Origin: Bacillus timonensis
GTDB taxonomy: Bacteria; Bacillota; Bacilli; Bacillales; Bacillaceae_L
DNA: 64,000 nt
Assembly (NCBI RefSeq): GCF_004799755.1
Contig: NZ_SLUB01000013.1
Coordinates: 27,491-91,490, forward strand
Direction of reading: 5' to 3'
Shown here in pieces: positions 17,637 through 25,728 of the stretch. The notes under the pieces were generated by a model. The model saw only the letters and a program-made list of their open reading frames with translations. It was not told the DNA's origin and ran no database searches. The translations under genes were made by a program, and so were the position numbers. Position 1 is the first letter of the stretch. Each line of letters begins with the position of its first letter.

Positions 17637-18560
17637 ATGATTGAGTTTTTTAGTATACTAAAGGAAATTATTCTACCAATCTTTATTATTATTGCGATTG
17701 GATACATCGCACAAAAAAAGTTCCAGATGAATGTACCGACTTTAGCAAAAATTAATATGTACTTTTTGGTACCGGCTTTTATTTTCGTTAAATTATATAG
17801 TACGGAATTATCGTTCCAATTATTTGGCTTTGTTTTACTACTTTTCATTATAATTGTTGTGGTATTATATGTGATTTCCAATTTTGTGGGAAGGCTGATT
17901 GGTCTTAATAAAGGAGAAAAGGTTACATTTACGAATAGTACCATCTTTTTTAACTCAGGGAATTATGGTGTCCCAGTGAATGACCTTGTTTTTAAGGGAG
18001 ACCCATTTGCGATGTCAATACAGGTTATTGTGTTAACATTACAAAACATCCTAACCTTTTCATTTGGCGTTTTTTCACTCCAAGCTGCTAAAATTGGGAA
18101 ACTAAAAGCGATGCAAGGATACTTAAAAATGCCCGTGCTATATGCCATGTTAACTGGTATTCTATTAAACTACTATAATATCACAATACCTTCCTTTATA
18201 TGGGTTCCAGCGAACTATATTGCTGATGCGTTGGTTGGTATTGCCTTATTTACATTAGGTGCTCAAGTTGCTGAAATTGATTTTAAAGCGGGATTATCAA
18301 AGGTATATTGGAGTCTTTCGTTTCGTCTTTTAGGTGGCCCAGCAATTGCTTTAGGCTTGATTTTTCTAATGGATATCGATGGAGTTTTGGCTCAAGCCCT
18401 TTTGATTGCTTCGAGTATGCCTACATCTGTTAATAGTGCGATAATTGCGGAGGAGTATAATAATTATCCGGGTTTTGCAGCACAAATTGTTCTATTTTCA
18501 ACCATATTTAGTTCAATAACCGTTTCAATTATGATTTATTTGGCAAGGATTTTATTCTAA
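17637..18560 (+). CDS. AEC (auxin efflux carrier) family permease
   Basis: Start at ATG 17637, preceded by GGAAGGGAGTGAGAG; upstream in-frame codons lack a ribosome site. The 307-residue protein has ten hydrophobic segments and the Mem_trans pattern, including FTNSTIFFNSGNYGVPV (about residues 98-114) in the first half and ASSMPTSVNSAIIAEEY (about 260-276) in the second. Bacterial AEC members move malate, malonate or other small carboxylates; the substrate here is unknown. Next to uxaC it could export or import an organic acid of hexuronate metabolism, an inference from position only. Confidence 0.85.
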   Translation: MIEFFSILKEIILPIFIIIAIGYIAQKKFQMNVPTLAKINMYFLVPAFIFVKLYSTELSFQLFGFVLLLFIIIVVVLYVISNFVGRLIGLNKGEKVTFTNSTIFFNSGNYGVPVNDLVFKGDPFAMSIQVIVLTLQNILTFSFGVFSLQAAKIGKLKAMQGYLKMPVLYAMLTGILLNYYNITIPSFIWVPANYIADALVGIALFTLGAQVAEIDFKAGLSKVYWSLSFRLLGGPAIALGLIFLMDIDGVLAQALLIASSMPTSVNSAIIAEEYNNYPGFAAQIVLFSTIFSSITVSIMIYLARILF

Positions 18561-18569
18561 ATAAGGCAT

Positions 18570-18612
18570 TAAAAAGACCCTGTCAAAATGATTCAGACAG
18601 GGCTTTCTTCTT
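18570..18612. terminator. bidirectional terminator between AEC and ROK genes
   Basis: AAGACCCTGTC and GACAGGGCTTT form a stem with T-rich flanks in both directions. It overlaps the last codons of the ROK gene. Confidence 0.75.
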
Positions 18613-19789
18613 TAAGTACTTGTGCTTCGGGTAGGGATATTCGAATGTTATCAACGTCCAAAAAATGTTGAATTCCTAATGCACAAGCACCGAGCACACA
18701 AGAATGATTACCAAGGTCAGAGAGAACGATTTCTCCATATTCGCTGACAGAAGAAATGAGGTTTCCCCTTAATTTCTCAACAGCCCCGGGATAAATTTTT
18801 AATAACCGGCTATTAATGACAATCGTTTCAGGATTGTATAAATTAATAATATTGTTAAGTCCAATTGAGACATATTGCAGATATCTGTCAATAAAACTTT
18901 TCACAATGATATGGTCCGTTTTTAATAAATTCTCGATGTCAGGAATCGTTAAGTTTGTTTGCTGAAGCTCAGTTTCTAATTTTTTTAATAAAGATGGCTC
19001 AGAGGCATACAGTTCCCAGCAGCCATGGTTTCCGCATCTGCACGGGTCTCCATTTGGAAAGATAATCATATGTCCCATTTCTCCAGCATAACCATGAAAC
19101 CCTTTTTGCAGGTCTCCATCAATAATCATACCCGATCCAATCCCTGAGGTTAAAATAATCGTAAGAAGATTATTGCTGTGGTGGTGTTTATACACTTTTT
19201 CAGCATACGCAGATAAATTGGCATTGTTTTCAACAAATATAGGAAGACTTAATTCTTTTTGCAATTCTTCTTTTATATTTTTTTGGACCCACTTATATCT
19301 CGGGTTAAAACGTATGCTACCATCTTGTTTATTAACTGTCCCATGGATTCCAATGACTGCGTTTACGACACCATAGGGACGGTCTGAAAAATTAAGCTGA
19401 TATTCTTTTATTTTTCCAATAATCGTTTTCATAATAGATTGATAATCTTCAGTCTCTATTTTTTCATTACATTCGTAAACTGATTTTCCTTTTAAATTGG
19501 AAATCGTGTAATTAATAGATTTATAATCTAAATCAACCCCTAGCACATAACCCGCATCCTCATTAATTGAGATCATAATAGGTCTTCTGCCGATTGAATG
19601 ATGCTCTACCTGTGTTTCGTAAATTAATTCTTCGTGTAACAAATCAGCGACCTGAACAGAAACGGTTGCTTTGTTTAACCCTGTAATTTTTGAAAGATCT
19701 GCCCTTGATATAAAACCATGTTCAATTATTTTTCGTAATATTAAACTTCTATTTATCTTTTTAATATATGAACTATCTCCTGTGACCAT
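18593..19789 (-). CDS. ROK-family transcriptional repressor, XylR-like
   Basis: The 398-residue protein has an N-terminal winged helix (IIEHGFISRADLSKITGLNKATVSVQVADLL, about residues 18-48) and a ROK sugar-binding domain. The latter shows VLGVDLDYKSINY near residue 90, TSGIGSGMI near 215 and the zinc motif CRCGNHGCWE near 253. This architecture is that of XylR and NagC repressors, which release DNA on binding a sugar. XylR-like operators are found upstream of uxaC (16024) and both GPH symporters (25448, 25591, 27445), so it is the best candidate for their repressor. The inducer could be xylose-, glucose- or uronate-related. Start at ATG 19789 with AGGGG upstream. Confidence 0.88.
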   Translation of the reverse strand: MVTGDSSYIKKINRSLILRKIIEHGFISRADLSKITGLNKATVSVQVADLLHEELIYETQVEHHSIGRRPIMISINEDAGYVLGVDLDYKSINYTISNLKGKSVYECNEKIETEDYQSIMKTIIGKIKEYQLNFSDRPYGVVNAVIGIHGTVNKQDGSIRFNPRYKWVQKNIKEELQKELSLPIFVENNANLSAYAEKVYKHHHSNNLLTIILTSGIGSGMIIDGDLQKGFHGYAGEMGHMIIFPNGDPCRCGNHGCWELYASEPSLLKKLETELQQTNLTIPDIENLLKTDHIIVKSFIDRYLQYVSIGLNNIINLYNPETIVINSRLLKIYPGAVEKLRGNLISSVSEYGEIVLSDLGNHSCVLGACALGIQHFLDVDNIRISLPEAQVLKEESPV

Positions 19790-20148
19790 ATCATTTGCCC
19801 CTTTTAAGTGAATTGCGGTTTAAAATAAATATCGCAATGAAGATTATGTTAGATTAAGATGTAAAGGCTTACATTAGTTAATTGGTTGAGTAGATAATCT
19901 AATTATAACAGATAATAATATTTGGAACACGAAAAAATGCTTTTTTATTGAAAATCAAACTTTTAATTATATAAAAAAGAAATGATTGTAGGTATAAATT
20001 TATCCATTATTATGAGTAATTTCACTATAGTGTGATAGAAAAAGCAGTTCCAGTCAATTTTTCATAAAAAGTAAGTGCTTTCAGTCAAAAAATTTCATTA
20101 TTATTGTGATATGATTGGTTTAACATCAAGAATGAAAGGATGGTAGTA
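19790..20148. other. divergent intergenic region, ROK and AraC promoters
   Basis: No gene is seen in these 359 bases. They contain the palindrome ATGTAA-AGGC-TTACAT (19859-19874), close to a cre but with GG replacing the central CG, and an inverted repeat TTAGTTAAT..ATAATCTAA (19874-19902). Both lie on the ROK side and could serve autoregulation. The AraC side is very A/T-rich, with TATGAT near 20109 as a possible -10. Confidence 0.45.
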
Positions 20149-21006
20149 GTGAGACAGCCAATATTGCCAAGTTACCGGTTATCTCCAAGACAAGAATTCA
20201 TACTAGACTATCATTCTCATCAAGAATATGAAATTTACTTTTTTCATAATGGTTCCTGCCGTTATTTGATTAAAAATCAGATTTATGATTTGGAGCCTGG
20301 TGATATTCTCTTGATGGATGGAAAAACATTACACAAACCCATTGTTTCTCCAGAAATAGAGTATATTCGAAGCACAGTTCACTTCTTACCGCAATGGATT
20401 GAAACCGTTTTAAAGGAGTTGAACGCAGAATATTTACTGGATGTATTCCGGAATTTACAGCATTGTTTAATTCGGACAAATGAAAACCAACAATCAAAGA
20501 AGTTGGAAGAATTAATTTGTCGACTTGATGAACTGTATAAGATGTCGGATAAAAATCAATTTTCAGTTGTGGAAGCTGAAATGAAAGTCGTTCTTATCCA
20601 GGCCTTATTCCTTCTTAATAAGATGGGTAATGCAAATTCCTATAAAAAGCCCGAAACAAGGGATGATAAAACAGATTATGTTGAAAATATCATATCTTAT
20701 GTTCAGGAACATTATATGGAGAAGTTAACGATTGATTCGATTGCAAAAGTTCTAAATTTAAGTAAGTCTTATTTATCGCACTTATTCAAAGAGGTAACAG
20801 GGTTTACAGTAATGGAATATTTAATGGCTACAAGACTATCACAAGCAAAATATATGCTTGCCTTGGAGCCAGACAAGCCTTTAAAAGATGTCTCTTATGA
20901 TTGTGGATTTGAAAGCGCCTCTCATTTCAGCCGTTATTTCAAGAGTAAGGTTGGAATGACCCCAAAGGATTATCGTAAATTACAAATAAGTAAAGAAGGG
21001 AAGTAA
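20149..21006 (+). CDS. AraC-family transcriptional regulator
   Basis: Start taken at GTG 20149, eight bases after AAAGG; the ATG at 20140 abuts that site. The 285-residue protein has an N-terminal cupin sensor (residues 15-85, with DYHSHQEYEIYFFHNGSCRYLI and LEPGDILLMDG) and a C-terminal AraC double helix-turn-helix (LTIDSIAKVLNLSKSYLSHLFKEVTG and DVSYDCGFESASHFSRYFKSKVGMTPKDYR). It begins the dehydrogenase operon, only six bases ahead of the first oxidoreductase gene, so it is probably a local activator responding to the sugar handled by that operon. Confidence 0.92.
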   Translation: MRQPILPSYRLSPRQEFILDYHSHQEYEIYFFHNGSCRYLIKNQIYDLEPGDILLMDGKTLHKPIVSPEIEYIRSTVHFLPQWIETVLKELNAEYLLDVFRNLQHCLIRTNENQQSKKLEELICRLDELYKMSDKNQFSVVEAEMKVVLIQALFLLNKMGNANSYKKPETRDDKTDYVENIISYVQEHYMEKLTIDSIAKVLNLSKSYLSHLFKEVTGFTVMEYLMATRLSQAKYMLALEPDKPLKDVSYDCGFESASHFSRYFKSKVGMTPKDYRKLQISKEGK

Positions 21007-21012
21007 AAAAAA

Positions 21013-22173
21013 ATGAAAAAAGTAAGATTAGGTATTATCGGTTTAGGTGCACAAGGTGGAGCTTATGCTGGTTTTATTGCAGAGGGAAGAGTTCCTAACA
21101 TGGAAATTGGAGCGATTTGTGACATCGATCCAGCAAAAAAAGCAGTGGCTAATGAAAAGTATCCAAATGTACCATTCTATGAGGATTATATCGAGATGAT
21201 GGAAAGTGGAAATGTTGATGCAATTGTAACAACAGTTCCACATTACCTACATCCTGAAATGACAATTGAAGCACTAAAAAGAGATATTCATGCTTTAGCA
21301 GAAAAGCCTGCGGGTGTCTATACAAAACAAGTAAAAGAAATGAATGAATTTGCAGCTTCAAAACCAGAATTAACATTTGCGATCATGTTCAATCAAAGAA
21401 CAAATGAACTTTACAAAAAGGTTAAAGAAATCATCGATAATGGTGAAATCGGTGAAATTCGCCGTACGAACTGGATTATTACAACTTGGTGGAGACCACA
21501 AGGCTATTATGACCAAAGTGCATGGAGAGCAACTTGGGAAGGTGAAGGTGGCGGTGTTCTTGTAAACCAAGCGCCACACCAATTAGACCTGCTTCAATGG
21601 ATTTGCGGTATGCCGAAGAAGGTTTATTCAAATGTGAAGTATGGTTACCAAAGAAATATTGCCGTTGAAGACGAAGTAACTGCATTACTTGATTACGGTA
21701 ACGGAGCAACTGGTGTATTTGTAACATGTACACATGATGTTGTCGGTACAGACCGTTTTGAAATCCTAGGGGATAAAGGGAAAATCATTGTTGATGACAG
21801 TAAGAAAGTAACCATTAAACGTCTGACAAGACCAGAAAATGAAATGAGCAACAGTATGAGCATGCAAGATGTCATGAAAATTTTTATGGGTCAATCAGAA
21901 GATAGTATTTATACTGAAGAAATATTAGAATTTGAAAGCGTTTGGGGTGCTCAACACACTTCAGTACTAGAAAACTTTGCGGCTAATATCCTAGACGGAA
22001 CTCCACTTATTGCTCCAGGAAGCGATGGAATTAACGGTGTACAATTAGCAAATGCGATTCACCTTTCAAGCTTCCTTGGAAAAGAAGTAGAAATTCCAGT
22101 GGATGAAGAGGTTTATTTAGCAGAGTTAAATAAGCGCATTGAAGAAGAAAAAAAGAATCCTATTGAAAAATAA
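21013..22173 (+). CDS. Gfo/Idh/MocA-family NAD(P)-dependent sugar oxidoreductase (1)
   Basis: This 386-residue protein has the Rossmann motif GLGAQGG near residue 11, the EKP motif in ALAEKPAGVYTK near residue 97 (catalytic-pair Lys), and GGGVLVNQAPHQLDLLQWICG near 180, with the His usually involved in proton transfer. Family members oxidise a sugar or inositol hydroxyl using NAD(P). It is the first of three such genes in one operon. The neighbouring TIM-barrel isomerase suggests a route in which a keto-sugar is made, rearranged or cleaved, and reduced again. The substrate is not identifiable from sequence alone. Confidence 0.93.
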   Translation: MKKVRLGIIGLGAQGGAYAGFIAEGRVPNMEIGAICDIDPAKKAVANEKYPNVPFYEDYIEMMESGNVDAIVTTVPHYLHPEMTIEALKRDIHALAEKPAGVYTKQVKEMNEFAASKPELTFAIMFNQRTNELYKKVKEIIDNGEIGEIRRTNWIITTWWRPQGYYDQSAWRATWEGEGGGVLVNQAPHQLDLLQWICGMPKKVYSNVKYGYQRNIAVEDEVTALLDYGNGATGVFVTCTHDVVGTDRFEILGDKGKIIVDDSKKVTIKRLTRPENEMSNSMSMQDVMKIFMGQSEDSIYTEEILEFESVWGAQHTSVLENFAANILDGTPLIAPGSDGINGVQLANAIHLSSFLGKEVEIPVDEEVYLAELNKRIEEEKKNPIEK

Positions 22174-22185
22174 GGATGCAACTTA

Positions 22186-22214
22186 CTAGAAATCGGCAAA
22201 TCGCCGGTTTCTAG
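22186..22214 (+). other. intercistronic hairpin between oxidoreductase genes 1 and 2
   Basis: CTAGAAATCGGC and GCCGGTTTCTAG make a 12-bp stem (one G-T pair) around a five-base loop. There is no T-run, so it looks like an mRNA-stabilising or processing hairpin rather than a terminator. Confidence 0.65.
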
Positions 22215-22248
22215 CTATTCATCTCCACTTTTAGAGGAGGAAGGAATT

Positions 22249-23259
22249 ATGCTTAAAGTAGCAGTAGTCGGCTTGGGAGATATATCAAAAATTCATATAC
22301 CTGCTATTCAGAACAGTTCTAAAGCGGAATTAGTTGCCGTTTGTGATATAAATGAAGAGCTTCGCAATACTGTTGAGAATGTGAATTTTTATACAGATCT
22401 AGACGAGATGCTTAATAAAGAGGAATTAGACTGTGTTCATATTTGTTTGCCACACTATGTTCACTACTCCGCAACAAAGGCAGTTGTAGAAAAGGGCGTA
22501 AATGTCTTTTTGGAAAAACCATTAGCAAGAAGTGCGGAAGAAGGAATGTTCGTAGTAGAGTTGGCAGAACAACACCCAGACGTAAAAATTTGTGTGAGTC
22601 TGCAAAATCGGCTAAATGAAACATTTATTAAGCTAAAAGAAATAGTAGATAGTGGAGAGTTAGGCCAGGTAACAGGTATCAAAGGTTTAGTTACATGGTT
22701 CCGTCCAAAATCCTACTATGATGTCAAGCCTTGGCGGGGCAAAATGAAGCTTGCCGGTGGCGGAGTTATGATTAATCAGTCGATCCATACATTGGATTTA
22801 ATGCAATTAATCGGAGGAGAAATTGAAACAATCCGTGGGTCTATTGACCAATTGCTTGATTATGGATATGAAGTGGAAGATACAGCTGTTGCGAATATTA
22901 AATTTAAAAATGGTGCAACTGGATTATTCTTTGCGACGACTACGTATGCAACTAATTCATCTGTAGAATTTCAAGTCATCCTTGAAAAAGGTAAATTAAC
23001 AATTAAAGATAGTGTTCTTTCTGTTACTGATAGCGAAGGCGTGAAAAGAAGGTTGATAGAGGATTCGAAGCTTCCAGGAAGTAAGTTTTACTATGGAGCT
23101 AGCCATGATACATTAATCAATCAATTTTATAACGCGATTATCAACAATACAGAAGATTATATTCATGTTCAAGATGCTCAAAAATCAATGGAAATGATTA
23201 GTGCAATAAGAAGATCTTCTGAGGTTAAAATCCCAATTAAAATGGAGGTATACAAATGA
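22249..23259 (+). CDS. Gfo/Idh/MocA-family NAD(P)-dependent sugar oxidoreductase (2)
   Basis: A 336-residue dehydrogenase with AVVGLGDISKIHIPA at the N-terminus (Gly-rich Rossmann loop), CHICLPHYVHYSAT near residue 67, EKPLARSAEEG near 92 and GGGVMINQSIHTLDLMQLIGG near 168, containing the family His. The ribosome site GAGGAGGAA precedes ATG 22249. The stop overlaps the next start by four bases (ATGA), so it is translationally coupled to the TIM-barrel gene and the two products probably act on consecutive steps. Confidence 0.93.
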   Translation: MLKVAVVGLGDISKIHIPAIQNSSKAELVAVCDINEELRNTVENVNFYTDLDEMLNKEELDCVHICLPHYVHYSATKAVVEKGVNVFLEKPLARSAEEGMFVVELAEQHPDVKICVSLQNRLNETFIKLKEIVDSGELGQVTGIKGLVTWFRPKSYYDVKPWRGKMKLAGGGVMINQSIHTLDLMQLIGGEIETIRGSIDQLLDYGYEVEDTAVANIKFKNGATGLFFATTTYATNSSVEFQVILEKGKLTIKDSVLSVTDSEGVKRRLIEDSKLPGSKFYYGASHDTLINQFYNAIINNTEDYIHVQDAQKSMEMISAIRRSSEVKIPIKMEVYK

Positions 23260-24116
23260 CAAAAGGCAAAATTGGCGTTCAGATGATGATGCTAAAGAAA
23301 AAAGTAGAAGAACTTGGTGTTTATGAAACAATGAGAAAGCTTCACGAGCTTGGATTTGGTGCAGTTGAGGTTTCTCAAATTCCAATGACTGAAGAAAATG
23401 TAGCAGACTTAAAAAGAGCAAGTGCAGATTTTAACATTAAAATTGCAGCTCTGTCCGCGGCATTAGAACCAATGTTTGAGAATGCACCGGGTGAAGCTTT
23501 GTCTACACATTTTGAGAAAATCGTAAATGATTGCAAAACGCTAGACTGTAATTTTGTTCGTATTGGTATGCTTCCATTTACCGTTATGGGTGATAAAGAG
23601 AAAATTATGGGCTTTATTGAAAGAGCAGAAGAAATGGCACATCGTTTAGCAGAACATGGAATCGAGTTATACTATCATACTCACCATGTTGAATTCGAAA
23701 AATATGATGGTGTTTATTTACTAGACCTTATTAAACAAAACACAACTAAATTAGGATTTGAATTGGATGTACACTGGATTCAACGTGCTGGTGAAAACCC
23801 TGTGAAAATTATCCGGGAATATAAAGACCGTATTTCATTACTACACTTAAAAGACTATCGAATCACTAAGTTTGAATTTAATCCAGATGATATGAAAGAT
23901 ATGGCAGGCTTCATGAACAAGTTTTCAAATATCATACAATTTGCAGAGCTTGGAGAAGGAAACATGGATATTGCAGCTATGATTGAAGCGGGTAAGGAAA
24001 GTGGAGTGCAATACTTCTTAATTGAACAAGATGACACATATGGCCGTGATCCATTCGAATGTCTTGAGGTATCAGCGCAGCACTTAAGAAAGCTTGGTTA
24101 TTCGGACTGGTTCTAA
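23256..24116 (+). CDS. sugar phosphate isomerase/epimerase-like TIM-barrel protein
   Basis: The 286-residue product belongs to the xylose isomerase-like (AP_endonuc_2) fold. Metal-ligand motifs are visible: GIELYYHTHHVEFE near residue 135, LGFELDVHWIQRAGENP near 167 (Asp, His), ISLLHLKDYR near 194 (His) and YFLIEQDDTYG near 252 (Glu). Such proteins isomerise or epimerise sugars, or carry out elimination or hydration on 3-keto sugars made by Gfo/Idh/MocA enzymes. It overlaps the second oxidoreductase gene by four bases and ends just before a terminator-like hairpin. Confidence 0.9.
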   Translation: MTKGKIGVQMMMLKKKVEELGVYETMRKLHELGFGAVEVSQIPMTEENVADLKRASADFNIKIAALSAALEPMFENAPGEALSTHFEKIVNDCKTLDCNFVRIGMLPFTVMGDKEKIMGFIERAEEMAHRLAEHGIELYYHTHHVEFEKYDGVYLLDLIKQNTTKLGFELDVHWIQRAGENPVKIIREYKDRISLLHLKDYRITKFEFNPDDMKDMAGFMNKFSNIIQFAELGEGNMDIAAMIEAGKESGVQYFLIEQDDTYGRDPFECLEVSAQHLRKLGYSDWF

Positions 24117-24131
24117 TTGAAAAAAACTAAT

Positions 24132-24185
24132 AAGCAAGCACCTTGTGAAGATGAAAATCTAAATTTTTGGTGCTTGCATTTTTTA
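24132..24185 (+). terminator. terminator-like hairpin inside the dehydrogenase operon
   Basis: GCAAGCACC (24134-24142) pairs perfectly with GGTGCTTGC (24169-24177), followed by ATTTTTT. It lies between the TIM-barrel gene and the third oxidoreductase gene and may reduce or separate expression of the latter. Confidence 0.75.
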
Positions 24186-24215
24186 CTATATAAACTAACA
24201 GGAGTGATTCAACAA

Positions 24216-25292
24216 ATGAGTAGTAAAGACGGAATGAATTATGCACCAAAAGGGAAACCAAATCCTGTCGTTAAAGAAGGGGAATTCCCTATTGCTGCGG
24301 TTGCCCTTGATCATGGGCATATTAACGGTATGTGTAATGGATTAGTGGAGGCTGGTGCAACATTAAAATGGGTCTATGATCCAGATCTTGAAAAGGTAGA
24401 AAAATTTATTGAAGCATTCCCTGGAGTGCAAGTTGCTGAGTCCTTAGAACAAGTATTAGAAGATGAAGAAATTAAATTAGTTGCAGCAGCGGCAATCCCA
24501 AATAAACGTAGTGAATTAGGAATAAAAGTAATGGAGGCAGGTAAGGATTACTTTACTGATAAGACTCCGTTTACTTCTTTAGAGCAATTAGAAGAAGCAA
24601 AGAAAGTCGTGGAACGCACAGGCAGAAAGTATATGGTTTATTTCAGTGAAAGACTCCATGTCGAAGCTGCTGTTTTTGCAGGGGATTTAATTAAGCAAGG
24701 GGCAATTGGCCGTGTCATTCAAGTGACAGGCTTTGGACCACACCGCCTTAATGCAGATACACGACCGGATTGGTTCTTTAAGAAAGAACAATATGGGGGC
24801 ATTCTTTGCGACATCGGAAGCCACCAAATTGAACAGTTTTTATATTACACAGGAAACGAAGATGCAACCGTTCTTCACAGTAAAGTAGGGAATTATAATA
24901 ACCCAGAGTATCCAGAACTAGAGGACTATGGTGATGCAACTCTAGTAGGTGAAAATGGTGCAACGTTTATTTTCAAGGTTGACTGGTTTACTCCAGATGG
25001 TTTAGGCACTTGGGGTGACGGGCGTACATTTATTACAGGAACTGAAGGCACAATTGAATTAAGAAAGTATATTGATGTCGCTAAAAATGAAACAGGCGAT
25101 CACCTATTCCTAGTGAATAAGGAAGGCGAAAAACATTATCAGTTAAGAGGCGAGGTTGGATTCCCATTCTTTGGTCAACTCATTTTGGATTGTGTAAATC
25201 GCACTGAAAATGCAATGACACAAGAGCATGCATTTAAAGCTGCAGAATTGTGCTTAAAAGCTCAGGAACAAGCAATTATCGTAAGTAAATAA
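24216..25292 (+). CDS. Gfo/Idh/MocA-family oxidoreductase (3), atypical nucleotide loop
   Basis: Start set at ATG 24216 (AGGAGTGATTC upstream); the longer open frame includes a terminator hairpin and is not coding there. The 358-residue protein keeps the family layout: a Rossmann half (AAVALDHGHINGMCNG near residue 27), TDKTPFTSLEQLEEAKK near 115 in place of EKP, and GGILCDIGSHQIEQFLYYTG near 195 with the His. The usual GxGxxG is replaced by DHGHINGM, a variation seen in some family branches, so cofactor binding may differ. It could be the reductive partner of the other two enzymes or act on another substrate. Confidence 0.88.
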   Translation: MSSKDGMNYAPKGKPNPVVKEGEFPIAAVALDHGHINGMCNGLVEAGATLKWVYDPDLEKVEKFIEAFPGVQVAESLEQVLEDEEIKLVAAAAIPNKRSELGIKVMEAGKDYFTDKTPFTSLEQLEEAKKVVERTGRKYMVYFSERLHVEAAVFAGDLIKQGAIGRVIQVTGFGPHRLNADTRPDWFFKKEQYGGILCDIGSHQIEQFLYYTGNEDATVLHSKVGNYNNPEYPELEDYGDATLVGENGATFIFKVDWFTPDGLGTWGDGRTFITGTEGTIELRKYIDVAKNETGDHLFLVNKEGEKHYQLRGEVGFPFFGQLILDCVNRTENAMTQEHAFKAAELCLKAQEQAIIVSK

Positions 25293-25298
25293 TTATGA

Positions 25299-25343
25299 AA
25301 AAAAACTGGTCAAAACTCACAACTTGGTTTGACCAGTTTTTTT
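25299..25343 (+). terminator. terminator of the dehydrogenase operon
   Basis: AAAAACTGGTCAAA and TTTGACCAGTTTTTTT form a strong stem with a U-rich tail, 10 bases after the stop of the third oxidoreductase gene. Confidence 0.9.
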
Positions 25344-25408
25344 ATGGAAAAGAGGAAGTTTAGCATTATTTTAGAAAATAAAAAAATTGCTAAAGGTAAA
25401 AAAAGTTA

Positions 25409-25472
25409 TTGTTTTTTAAAGCGTTTTCAATTATTCTATAAATATAGATAGTTTGAGTGACCGACAAATAAA
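25409..25472 (+). promoter_or_regulatory. GPH symporter 1 promoter: cre in spacer plus XylR-like operator
   Basis: TTGTTT (25409-25414) and TATTCT (25432-25437) are 17 bases apart, with cre TTAAAGCGTTTTCA (about 25416-25429) between them. Ten bases past the -10 lies ATAGTTTGA, 7 bases, ACAAATAAA (25448-25472), a 9-7-9 site resembling the xyl operator. Confidence 0.7.
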
Positions 25473-25521
25473 TCGGAAACTCATAGCTAGATTCCAAGTA
25501 TTGTTCGTTATTTTGTTTAAA

Positions 25522-25535
25522 ATGTAAACGCTTAA
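25522..25535 (+). promoter_or_regulatory. second cre upstream of GPH symporter 1
   Basis: ATGTAAACGCTTAA fits the cre consensus (TGNAANCGNWNNCA) with one end mismatch. It lies in the long leader between promoter and gene, where bound CcpA could act as a roadblock. Confidence 0.6.
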
Positions 25536-25590
25536 TTTATTTAAGGAGGAGGATATCCGAAGTTTAGTGTTTCCTTGAGTGATTAGATAT

Positions 25591-25615
25591 TTAGTTTGTA
25601 TGCCAGACAAATAAG
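25591..25615 (+). promoter_or_regulatory. second XylR-like operator upstream of GPH symporter 1
   Basis: TTAGTTTGT, 7 bases, ACAAATAAG. The left arm is identical to the B. subtilis xyl operator arm and the spacing is the same 9-7-9. It is 119 bases downstream of the first site's end, so DNA looping between the two is conceivable. Confidence 0.65.
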
Positions 25616-25728
25616 TAGCAGTTTTTACGTCAGTTAGAAGTAAATATATCGTAAATTCGTTATAACAGAGGGATGAAACGAAGAAGTTATTTTAGTATTA
25701 CAAATTAGCTTTAAAGGGGGAAAACGAC

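Noticed and set aside
24117..24215. N-terminal extension of the third oxidoreductase
   Set aside because: The 33 codons contain an intrinsic-terminator hairpin and no ribosome site; ATG 24216 has one.
20149..25292. Naming the dehydrogenase operon as levoglucosan or inositol catabolic genes
   Set aside because: The family set is similar in part, but the key partner genes are missing and sequence motifs alone do not fix the substrate.
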